Of a DNA stretch of 43,799 bases, positions 13,251 to 19,834 are shown one piece after another; position 1 is the first letter of the stretch, and each line of letters begins with the position of its first letter. Both the position numbers and the translations under genes were made by a program. The DNA is from a virus. A model generated the notes under the pieces. The model worked only from the letters and a program-made list of their open reading frames with translations. It did not search any database and was not told where the DNA came from. Where the stretch lies: the IMG/VR virus record IMGVR_UViG_3300046516_000409, positions 1 to 43,799 of that record; one strand, given 5' to 3'.

Positions 13251-13637
13251 ATGGCCTTTGCCGAAATGCAACATGAACTGGAACCTCGCCTGAAGCTTCT
13301 GGATGAGCTTGGTGATCTGTCAGGGGTCGAACTTTTCCACAATCAGTTGCTGGTCGCGGTCTACATCAGGCCCGAAAAGACCAAGAGCGGCCTGTTCCTG
13401 GCCCAGCAGACCCTCAACGAGGATCGTTTCCAGTCCAAACTGGGCCTCGTCGTCAAGAAAGGCCCCCAGGCTTTCATCAGCGGCGGCGAATGGCAGTTCC
13501 CTGACATCGAACTGCATGACTGGATCCTGTTTCGCCCCTCGGATGGCTGGAACATCACCGTCAGCGGCGTTCTGTGCCGCATCCTGACCGATACGGCTGT
13601 CAAGGGGCGCATCAGCAGCCCCGATCTCATTTGGTGA
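13251..13637 (+). CDS. GroES-like (co-chaperonin fold) phage protein
   Basis: Resembles co-chaperonin 10. The core includes V-E-L-F-H-N-Q-L-L-V-A-V, a K-T-K-S-G-L-F-L step after R-P-E (compare the K-S-x-G-G-I of GroES), and a terminal strand pair with V-K-G-R-I-S-S-P-D-L. At 128 residues it is a little longer than cellular GroES (about 97). ATG 13251 is chosen because AGGAGA (13240-13245) stands 5 bases upstream; GTG 13233 is the alternative. T4 Gp31 is the known precedent of a phage co-chaperonin needed to fold the capsid protein with host GroEL; a similar job here is inferred from the position two genes ahead of the capsid cluster. A 6-bp hairpin (13201-13216) lies upstream. Confidence 0.7.
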   Translation: MAFAEMQHELEPRLKLLDELGDLSGVELFHNQLLVAVYIRPEKTKSGLFLAQQTLNEDRFQSKLGLVVKKGPQAFISGGEWQFPDIELHDWILFRPSDGWNITVSGVLCRILTDTAVKGRISSPDLIW

Positions 13638-13642
13638 GCGAC

Positions 13643-14488
13643 ATGGCGAAAGATCCGAATAGCATCCCGGCCTTCGATCCGAACACCGATTGGGAGCATG
13701 GCGGCAAGGAAGAGCGCGATCCGCTGGTCGAACTGCGGGCGCAACTCGACCGCGAGCGCGCCGCGCGCATCGAGGCGGAACGCCGCGCCAACGAATACGC
13801 GACCACCGCACACGGCGCGCAGGTCGAAGTGGCCGACAACGAGCTTAAACTGGTGATCAGCGCCATCGAGCGGGTCAAGGAGCACACCAACGCCCTGAAG
13901 GCCGCTTACGCTGAAGCGATGCGCAATGGCGATTTTGACAACGCCGCTGAATTTCAGTCGCAGCTTGGCGACAATTCGGCCCGCCTGCTGCAGCTTGAAA
14001 ACGGCAAGGCGTCAATGGAGGCGCAGCCGGCGCCGGCGCCGCCGCAGCCGATCAAGACGATCATCGATCCCGTCGAGGAATTGGCGAGCCAGTTGACGGC
14101 GAAATCCGCCGCCTGGGTCCGCGCGCATCCGGAATGCGCCCGCGACAAGAAGCTTTACGCCAAGATGGTCGCCGCCCACAACATCACGGTCGCTCGCGAC
14201 ATCGATCCCGACACGGACGATTATTTTCGCTCGGTCGAGGCGCTCGTCTACGACAGGCCCGCAGGCCAAGATTTGGACACCGGCGCCGACGATCCGCAGG
14301 CCATGTCCGCCAAGGCGGCGCCGCAGCGTGAATCGGCCCCGCCGGCTGCGCCTGTCAGCCGTGGGTCGAGCGGCAGGAGCGCCGTGCTGACGCCGCTTGA
14401 GCGCGAATACGCCGAGATCTCTGGCATGTCCGAGCAGGAATACGCCAAGGCCAAAGAGGAAATGCGCAAAGCTGGGCGCATGCATTGA
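13643..14488 (+). CDS. Putative scaffolding protein
   Basis: 281 residues, strongly helical. Residues about 25-110 form a predicted coiled coil (LVELRAQLDRERAARIEAER and on), followed by a Pro/Ala linker, a second helical domain (about 140-200) and a short basic C-terminal end with E-Y-A-K-A-K-E-E-M-R-K-A. This architecture and its place shortly before the major capsid gene fit an internal scaffold that directs procapsid assembly, where a basic C-terminus would contact the capsid. There is no sequence signature that proves it. GTG 13634, overlapping the previous stop as GTGA, is an alternative start adding three residues. Confidence 0.6.
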   Translation: MAKDPNSIPAFDPNTDWEHGGKEERDPLVELRAQLDRERAARIEAERRANEYATTAHGAQVEVADNELKLVISAIERVKEHTNALKAAYAEAMRNGDFDNAAEFQSQLGDNSARLLQLENGKASMEAQPAPAPPQPIKTIIDPVEELASQLTAKSAAWVRAHPECARDKKLYAKMVAAHNITVARDIDPDTDDYFRSVEALVYDRPAGQDLDTGADDPQAMSAKAAPQRESAPPAAPVSRGSSGRSAVLTPLEREYAEISGMSEQEYAKAKEEMRKAGRMH

Positions 14489-14498
14489 GGAAAAGATA

Positions 14499-15080
14499 AT
14501 GGTCAACCGTCCGCCTCCGCAGCGTTTCACCACCCAAGAGCCGAGAGTTGAAGAGGCCATGCAGGCGCCTTCTTTCATTGAGCGCCCGCCGCTTCGCCAG
14601 CCGGTCGAAACCTCGATGGACCGCGCCGCCCGGCGCACCTTGGAATTGCGCGGCCACTTCACTAACGGCGTTCTCGACGAGGGCGCCGATGAATTTTACA
14701 TCAACCCCGCGATCATTCCGGAAGGGTGGTCATACGAGTGGAAGCTGTTCTCGATCCTCAACGAAGAGCAGTCGTCCTATCAGGTCACTCTGGCCCGCAC
14801 GGGCTGGGAGCCGGTGCCGTCGGATCGACATCCCGAATTGATGCCTCGCGGCACTAAGGAAAAGACTGTAATGCGGCGCGGCATGCAGCTTATGGAGCGC
14901 CCGCTCGAAATCACGCTGGAGGCCAAGCAGCTTGAGCGCGACAAGGCCCGCCGCCAGGTTCGCATCAAGGAAGAGCAGCTTACTGCGGCGCCTCCGGGCC
15001 AGTTTGGGCGCGACAACAAGGGTGAACCCTTGACCCGTCTCGGCAAGACTTACGAGGCCATGCCGGTGCCAAATAATTGA
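14499..15080 (+). CDS. Hypothetical head-region protein, 193 aa
   Basis: Starts at ATG 14499 with GAGG upstream. N-terminal part is Pro-rich and disordered-looking. The middle (about 65-120) has a conserved-looking G-A-D-E-F-Y-I-N-P-A-I-I-P-E-G-W-S-Y-E-W and a strand-rich G-W-E-P-V-P segment. The C-terminal third is a charged helix (E-A-K-Q-L-E-R-D-K-A-R-R-Q-V-R). The pattern I-P-x-G-W-x-Y-x-W-K is one I have seen in uncharacterised phage head-region proteins; no function is known to me. It is the last gene before the two terminator-like hairpins. Confidence 0.7.
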   Translation: MVNRPPPQRFTTQEPRVEEAMQAPSFIERPPLRQPVETSMDRAARRTLELRGHFTNGVLDEGADEFYINPAIIPEGWSYEWKLFSILNEEQSSYQVTLARTGWEPVPSDRHPELMPRGTKEKTVMRRGMQLMERPLEITLEAKQLERDKARRQVRIKEEQLTAAPPGQFGRDNKGEPLTRLGKTYEAMPVPNN

Positions 15081-15105
15081 CGGCGCTTGACGGCGCCGTA
15101 TTTTT
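15080..15105 (+). terminator. Intrinsic terminator 1 before capsid genes
   Basis: ACGGCGC (15080-15086) pairs with GCGCCGT (15093-15099) around TTGACG, followed by a T-run at 15101-15105. GC-rich stem plus T-run on the rightward strand is the classic rho-independent form, and the left arm begins at the last base of the preceding stop codon. Confidence 0.75.
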
Positions 15106-15126
15106 GGATGTACAAAACGTGTACTC

Positions 15127-15157
15127 GCTTCTCCCCGCTGTGAGAAGCCGTATTTTT
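15127..15157 (+). terminator. Terminator-like hairpin 2 before capsid genes
   Basis: GCTTCTC (15127-15133) pairs with GAGAAGC (15142-15148) around an 8-base loop; CCG TATTTTT follows, with T at 15153-15157. The element CCGTATTTTT is the same one that follows hairpin 1, so the two may have arisen by duplication. The T-run is 4 bases away from the stem, so this is weaker than hairpin 1. Confidence 0.55.
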
Positions 15158-15218
15158 CGGACCTCCCCTAGCCCCCGGTGTGGCATAGCAGGTCTTCCTT
15201 GAAAGAGGAGGGTGAGCT

Positions 15219-15827
15219 ATGGCCAATATCAATGCGCCTTTCGGGTTCCGGCAGGTCCAGGGTCTGGGCAGCGCCCCGACTTATGAGCACGTCGAAGTCG
15301 TCGTCAACTACAACACCGGCGCCATCTACGAAGGCGACCCCGTGGTTCCGCTTGCTGACGGCACCGTCGGCCCCGCCACGCAGACCCTGGCCGTGCTGGC
15401 TTCCGGCATCGCCGGCATCTTCAAGGGCTGCAAATATCTTTCCGTTTCGCAGAAGCGCACCGTCTGGTCAAACTACTGGCCCGGCAGCGATGTCGCGTCT
15501 GGCAATTCGGTCACCGCTCAGATCATCAATGATCCGAACGCCCATTTCATTGCGCAGTCCGACGCCACCGGCCTCGGTCTGGCCGATGTCAATGCGCTGA
15601 TCGGCATCAACATGGGCGTCCCGAATCCGGCCAACGGCTTCTCCGGAGCCTTCCTCGACACCACGACGCTCGGCACCGCGCTCGATCCGTTTATCATTGT
15701 GAGGATCCACCAGCAGCCCGCTGGCTCCCCCGGCACCTTCGTGCCGAGCGATGCGACGACCAAGCCCTATGACTGGGCCATCGTTCGCTTCAATAACGTC
15801 GTCACCCGTGGCCTCACCGGCATCTGA
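15219..15827 (+). CDS. Putative capsid decoration/stabilisation protein
   Basis: 202-residue beta-rich protein beginning MANINAPFGFRQVQ, a start style I associate with phage head proteins encoded just before the major capsid gene. It has many Gly, Ala, Thr and Asn residues, a Y-L-S-V-S-Q-K-R-T-V-W strand and a C-terminal region V-I-R-F-N-N-V-like segment. A very strong ribosome site (AAAGAGGAGG near 15200-15209) precedes ATG 15219, consistent with an abundant virion protein. A decoration role is inferred from position and expression signal, not from a proven motif. Confidence 0.65.
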   Translation: MANINAPFGFRQVQGLGSAPTYEHVEVVVNYNTGAIYEGDPVVPLADGTVGPATQTLAVLASGIAGIFKGCKYLSVSQKRTVWSNYWPGSDVASGNSVTAQIINDPNAHFIAQSDATGLGLADVNALIGINMGVPNPANGFSGAFLDTTTLGTALDPFIIVRIHQQPAGSPGTFVPSDATTKPYDWAIVRFNNVVTRGLTGI

Positions 15828-15855
15828 TCCGGCCATCACAAAGGAGTAACCCGTC

Positions 15856-16770
15856 ATGGCCGTCAATCTTAGCGCCATCAAAGACCTTCTGCTCCCCGGC
15901 CTCCGTGGGATCGAGGGCAAGTACGAGATGATCCCGTCTCAGTACGACAAGATCTTTACCAAGCACAACTCAAAGATGGCGCTGGAGCGCACGGCTGAGA
16001 TGCGCTACCTGGGCCTCGCCGCCCTCAAGACTGAAGGCGGGCAGACCCAGTTCGACAACGGCGCCGGCGAGCGTTACGTCTACAACCAGGAGCACGTCGA
16101 GATTGGCCTGGGATATGCGATGACCCGCAAGGCCATCGACGACAACCTCTACAAGACCCAGTTCCATCCCTCCAACCTCGGCCTGATCGAATCCTTCCAG
16201 CAAACGAAGGAAATCTACGGCGCCAACGTCCTGAATACGGCCCAGGCCTATAATCAGACAATCGGCGGCGACGGCAAGGCGCTCTGCGCGGTCGATCATC
16301 CCATCGACAGCGGCCTCGTCGGCAACACGCCGGCGGTGCAAGTCGATCTCGGTGAATCGACCCTGCTCAACGCCATGATCGGCGTCCGGACCAACTTCAA
16401 GGACCAGGCGGGTTTGAAAGTTTTCGCTCGCGCGCGGAAGCTTATCATCCCGCCGCAATTGGAACCGGTAGCAATTCGTCTTCTCAAGACAGAATTGCGG
16501 CCAGGCACGGCAGACAACGACGTCAATGCCATCCTCTCGACTTCGGGTGGACTGTCTGAAAGCTTCATGGTCAATGACTTCTTGACCTCGCCCTTCGCCT
16601 GGTTCCTTCTCACAAATATCGATGGTCTTTCCTTCATGGAAAGAATAAAGTTCGAAACGGATATGCAAGTCGATTTTGTGACCGATAACCTGCTCGTGAA
16701 AGGTTACGAGCGGTATTCGTTCGGTTACTACAACTGGCGAGCAGTCTACGGCAACTTCCCGACCTCGTAA
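15856..16770 (+). CDS. Major capsid protein
   Basis: 304 residues, typical for a small HK97-fold capsid subunit without a delta domain or long scaffold. Helix-rich N-terminus (LSAIKDLLLPGLRGIEGKYE) is followed by an E-loop-like region with V-E-I-G-L-G-Y-A-M-T-R-K-A-I-D-D-N-L-Y, a P-domain helix, and late strands with R-A-R-K-L-I-I-P-P-Q and F-E-T-D-M-Q-V-D-F-V-T-D-N-L-L-V-K-G-Y. The pattern resembles Mu-like and related capsid proteins in which a T-R-K-A-I-D-D-x-L helix is conserved. AAGGAG precedes the ATG. Position after scaffold and decoration genes agrees. High confidence from length, sequence feel and context. Confidence 0.85.
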   Translation: MAVNLSAIKDLLLPGLRGIEGKYEMIPSQYDKIFTKHNSKMALERTAEMRYLGLAALKTEGGQTQFDNGAGERYVYNQEHVEIGLGYAMTRKAIDDNLYKTQFHPSNLGLIESFQQTKEIYGANVLNTAQAYNQTIGGDGKALCAVDHPIDSGLVGNTPAVQVDLGESTLLNAMIGVRTNFKDQAGLKVFARARKLIIPPQLEPVAIRLLKTELRPGTADNDVNAILSTSGGLSESFMVNDFLTSPFAWFLLTNIDGLSFMERIKFETDMQVDFVTDNLLVKGYERYSFGYYNWRAVYGNFPTS

Positions 16771-16794
16771 TACTGGCTCAGAAGGAGAAAGCAC

Positions 16795-17259
16795 ATGGGT
16801 GCGACACACTTCACGGGGCCGGTTATCGTAGGCGACCCCGCTGTTTCTCAGGGTGAGCTTGAATTGTATCAAGACACCATGATTACGTTTGCGCAGACGC
16901 CTGCGTCTTCGACGCTCAACTTCCCGCTCAACATTCCGGCTGGCTCCACCATCATGGGGTTTGAAGTCGCCTTGCTGACATCGTGGGTTGGCCCCGCCAC
17001 GGCGGTGCTCACTATCGGCACCGACACCACTACGAACAAGGCCTCGCTCGTCGGCGCGACCGATCTGAAGGCGGCGGCGCCGTTCCCGGCCATGACGCAG
17101 TCGGCGGCGAACATCGCCGCCCAGCGCGGATACACGCTGCTTGGCGTTCCCGCGCCAAATCCGTCGGCGCTCAACATCCAGATCGTCACGGGCGCGGGCG
17201 CTCCGAGTGCCGGCGCCGCGCTGGTGTCCGTCCACTACATCCAAAATCCGTCACCTTGA
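16795..17259 (+). CDS. Hypothetical structural protein, 154 aa
   Basis: Beta-rich protein with strands such as IVGDPAVSQGELELYQ, STLNFPLNIPAGSTIMGFEV and ALVSVHYIQ at the end. Low charge and many Ala, Thr, Gly and Pro are typical of head or tail surface proteins. AGAAGGAGA precedes ATG 16795. It directly follows the major capsid gene, so a capsid spike, decoration or head-fibre base is possible. I cannot name a family. Confidence 0.65.
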   Translation: MGATHFTGPVIVGDPAVSQGELELYQDTMITFAQTPASSTLNFPLNIPAGSTIMGFEVALLTSWVGPATAVLTIGTDTTTNKASLVGATDLKAAAPFPAMTQSAANIAAQRGYTLLGVPAPNPSALNIQIVTGAGAPSAGAALVSVHYIQNPSP

Positions 17260-17269
17260 GGGGGCTTCG

Positions 17270-17512
17270 ATGGGCAAGTTTGAGAAGGGCAAGAAGCCTG
17301 CTTTCGGCGGCGGCAACGAGGATGTTAAGGAAGAGGCTGAAGAGAAGGGCGGCAAGAAAAAGCGTGTAGGCGGGCCGGTTGGCGCGTCTGCTCACTCGCA
17401 CGGTGGTCGAGCGGCTCGCAAGAGCGGCGGCGCCTGCGAGAGCCACCTGTTCTCGTCAGCCGCTGCGGGTACGCATGCGCCTGGGCGGAAGCTGATGTCG
17501 AAGAAGGATTGA
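17270..17512 (+). CDS. Small basic Gly/Lys-rich protein, 80 aa
   Basis: Basic, disordered protein. After MGKFEKGKKPAFGGG it has an acidic patch and then the motif S-H-G-G-R-A-A-R-K-S-G-G-A-C, close to segments in the 426-residue low-complexity protein at 10621-11901. ATG 17270 is preceded by GAGGGGG. It may be a DNA-binding internal head peptide; the shared motif suggests both proteins use the same partner. Function unknown. Confidence 0.65.
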   Translation: MGKFEKGKKPAFGGGNEDVKEEAEEKGGKKKRVGGPVGASAHSHGGRAARKSGGACESHLFSSAAAGTHAPGRKLMSKKD

Positions 17513-17516
17513 CGCC

Positions 17517-18182
17517 ATGCGGCCAGTCACCGTCTCCGCTGCGCCTCTGGCCGCCGCCAATACGACGGCTGTTTGCGCGTCACAAGTGCCGCCGGCGGCT
17601 CCCGGCGGCGCTCTGGTCCTGACTTCATATCCGGTCGTCCTTGACCAGGCGCGCCAGCTTGCTTTCACCTCGACCGGCAGCAATGTCGCCACCACATTCA
17701 CGATCAACGGCACCGACGCCTTTGGCGCCGCCCAGAGCGAAACTCTCGTCGGCGGCAATAACAGCACGGTCGTCACCACCAAAAACTACAAGACAGTCAC
17801 CTCGATCACCAGTTCAGTGACGAGCGCGGGAAGTGTGATTGTCGGCACCAATTCCAGCCCGGCGATCACGTCCTCGGCGTGGGTGCGCTTCGACGATTCC
17901 GGCGATCCGGGGGTTGCGATCCAGATCAATTCGGCTGGGGCCACCAATATTTCGATCCAGCAGACCCTCGACGATCCCAACAGCCCGACCAATCCGGTTG
18001 CGCCCGCCAACGTGAGTTGGGCGCCGCATCCCGACGCCACTTTGGTCGCCGCCGCCATGGCCACTGGCGCGGTGTTGCAGGGCAACTACGCCTTCAAACC
18101 AGTCTTCGCGCGCCTCCTGCTCAACAGCGGCGCCGGAACGGCGACGGCAACTTTCTGTCAAGCTGGCGGGGCTGATTACTGA
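17517..18182 (+). CDS. Hypothetical virion structural protein, 221 aa
   Basis: Beta-sandwich-like, Ser/Thr/Ala/Asn-rich protein with low charge (for example S-T-G-S-N-V-A-T-T-F-T-I-N-G-T-D and S-G-D-P-G-V-A-I-Q-I-N-S-A-G). Trp and Phe occur at strand ends. It is encoded between the capsid gene and the connector gene, so a head-surface or head-tail joining protein is expected. No motif identifies it. Its stop overlaps the next start as TGATG. Confidence 0.65.
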   Translation: MRPVTVSAAPLAAANTTAVCASQVPPAAPGGALVLTSYPVVLDQARQLAFTSTGSNVATTFTINGTDAFGAAQSETLVGGNNSTVVTTKNYKTVTSITSSVTSAGSVIVGTNSSPAITSSAWVRFDDSGDPGVAIQINSAGATNISIQQTLDDPNSPTNPVAPANVSWAPHPDATLVAAAMATGAVLQGNYAFKPVFARLLLNSGAGTATATFCQAGGADY

Positions 18183-18568
18183 TGCCTCCCCCCGGCCTAT
18201 CAAACGGCCACAACAAGCTGGCCTCCCATCCTGGACTAGCCAAGCCTGGAGGCCTCGGCGGCAGTATCGGTTTGGGGCCGCTCGACGCACCGCTGCTCCG
18301 CGATCAAACCCTGACCGTCAACCTTCCTGTTTCCATAGACGAGAAGATCGGCCAGGCGCGGAACTGGGGTGATATTGCCGACAAGTTCACCATCGTCTCG
18401 ATTGAGCCGCCCGTCGCCGGCGGCTATTTCAGCATCAATAAAGCAGGCGAGCTTCACGTCACGCGCCTCGGCGTTTTGCACCTCCGCAGGCGCGAGTATC
18501 GCTTGACGGTCGAAGCTGATAATGTCGTCGGGTCAGGGCGCGCGGTCATCACGATCAAGGTGGTGTAG
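18182..18568 (+). CDS. Small protein with cadherin-like Ig-fold domain
   Basis: 128 residues. The N-terminal 45 are Gly/Pro/Leu-rich and flexible. The rest looks like one cadherin-type repeat: F-S-I-N-K-A-G-E-L-H-V, then Y-R-L-T-V-E-A-D-N-V-V-G-S-G-R-A-V-I-T-I-K-V, which parallels the usual F-x-I-d-x-x-G-x-l...Y-x-L-x-V-x-A-x-D order. Ig-like domains are common on phage surfaces, where they bind carbohydrates weakly. The start overlaps the previous stop (TGATG). Confidence 0.65.
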   Translation: MPPPGLSNGHNKLASHPGLAKPGGLGGSIGLGPLDAPLLRDQTLTVNLPVSIDEKIGQARNWGDIADKFTIVSIEPPVAGGYFSINKAGELHVTRLGVLHLRRREYRLTVEADNVVGSGRAVITIKVV

Positions 18569-18591
18569 CTGCCCCATCGTAGGGGGTTCGC

Positions 18592-19275
18592 ATGACTTAC
18601 AGCGACAAGTTCAACTTCGCCCTGGGACTTAGCGACGTCACCCTCTATGCGTTCGGTCTGTGCGGCATCAGGCGCACCGCGATTCTCCAGGAGCATATGG
18701 CCGACGCCTATATCGCGGCCAATCTCCTCCTGGCCGACTGGTCAACCAAGGGCGTTAATCTCTGGCAGGTTTCCCAGATCTCGATCATCCTGGGCCAGGA
18801 TGTCGGGATCTACGATGTGCCGAACGAGGCCATCGTCATGCTCGACACCTTCGTGACGGTCGATGGCAGGGATCGCATCATGATGCCGGTCAGCCGCACC
18901 GAATATGCGAGCTACCCCAACAAGAACCAGCAGGGCGTCCCAAGCGTGTTCTGGATGGACCGCCAGCTTCCAGGGCGCGGCGGCATTCACATCTGGCCGG
19001 TGCCGGATCGCGACGGTTACGTCCTGACCTACCACTATCTGACGCAGTCGATGTCCTCGAATTTCACCAACGATCAGCAGCCTCCCGTCCCGCCAGAGTG
19101 GCTTTACGCCTTCGCTACCGGCCTGGCCGAGAAGCTGGCGATGTCCTGGGCGCCAGAGCGCCTGGCCTTTCTTTCGCCCATTGCCGAAAAGGCCTATGAT
19201 ACCGCCTCGCGCAGCGGCGTCGAAACCGCCCAGCAATACATCAGCCCGCAGATCGGCGGCTACTTCAGGAATTGA
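18592..19275 (+). CDS. Head-tail adaptor (P22 gp4-like)
   Basis: 227-residue protein with the style of P22-type tail accessory factors that bind under the portal: an N-terminal helical part (residues about 10-55, with N-L-L-L-A-D-W-S-T-K-G-V-N-L-W), a strand pair V-G-I-Y-D-V-P-N-E-A-I-V-M-L-D-T-F-V, a second Trp/Pro-rich part with H-I-W-P-V-P-D-R-D-G-Y, and a helical C-terminal part with E-W-L-Y-A-F-A-T-G-L-A. The motif order agrees with phage gp4-family connector proteins. AGGGGG precedes ATG 18592. Confidence in connector role is fair; a second adaptor-like gene lies at 28156. Confidence 0.7.
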   Translation: MTYSDKFNFALGLSDVTLYAFGLCGIRRTAILQEHMADAYIAANLLLADWSTKGVNLWQVSQISIILGQDVGIYDVPNEAIVMLDTFVTVDGRDRIMMPVSRTEYASYPNKNQQGVPSVFWMDRQLPGRGGIHIWPVPDRDGYVLTYHYLTQSMSSNFTNDQQPPVPPEWLYAFATGLAEKLAMSWAPERLAFLSPIAEKAYDTASRSGVETAQQYISPQIGGYFRN

Positions 19276-19285
19276 GGAGTGAGCC

Positions 19286-19834
19286 GTGGGCTACGCATCG
19301 AAGCTCGGTCGAGCCAGGATCAATTCCCGCAATCCGCAGGCGGCGGCGATCTGCGACCGATGCGGCTTCGTCTATAATCACGTCGATCTTCAATTCCAGT
19401 TCGACTGGGCCGGCGCGACGACAGTCAACAAGCAGATCTTGGTCTGCAACAATTGCCTCGATACGCCACAGCAGCAGCTTCGCGCCATCGTCATTCCCGC
19501 CGATCCGATGCCGATCAGCAACCCGCGCCCGCAGGAATATCGCGTAGCGGAGGCGAACGTGCGCGTGACGACCAATCGCTACGTGCCAGACGGCAAGACC
19601 GGCATTCCGGTTCCGGATCTCAATCCGCCGCCCACGGCGAGCGGTCAGCCTACCCAGCCCGCAGGGACGACGCGCACCACGCAAGTTAACGACACCCGCG
19701 TCACCCAGCAAACCGGCGCACCCAACGGCACTCTGAACCAGCAGCCCGGCACCGATCCGAATGCGCCTGGCAACGATGATCCGGGTCTGCCTTACCGCAA
19801 CGTGGATGTTCCAAACACGGGGCCGCTCAAATAA
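19286..19834 (+). CDS. Zinc-ribbon-containing hypothetical protein, 182 aa
   Basis: N-terminal 65 residues carry a four-cysteine ribbon: C-D-R-C-G-F and, about 33 residues later, V-C-N-N-C-L-D. The first residues (GYASKLGRARINSRNPQAAA) are basic. The remaining 110 residues are Pro/Thr/Gln/Asn-rich and disordered. I have seen this layout as an uncharacterised protein in alphaproteobacterial phages. Start is GTG 19286 behind GAGGAG. A zinc-bound structural or DNA-contacting role at the connector is plausible; nothing more can be said. Confidence 0.7.
   Translation: MGYASKLGRARINSRNPQAAAICDRCGFVYNHVDLQFQFDWAGATTVNKQILVCNNCLDTPQQQLRAIVIPADPMPISNPRPQEYRVAEANVRVTTNRYVPDGKTGIPVPDLNPPPTASGQPTQPAGTTRTTQVNDTRVTQQTGAPNGTLNQQPGTDPNAPGNDDPGLPYRNVDVPNTGPLK

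Noticed and set aside
15087-15116. Promoter-like TTGACG with TACAAA 18 bases later
   Set aside because: The -35 lies in the loop of a convincing terminator and the -10 match is poor; kept only as a weak possibility.
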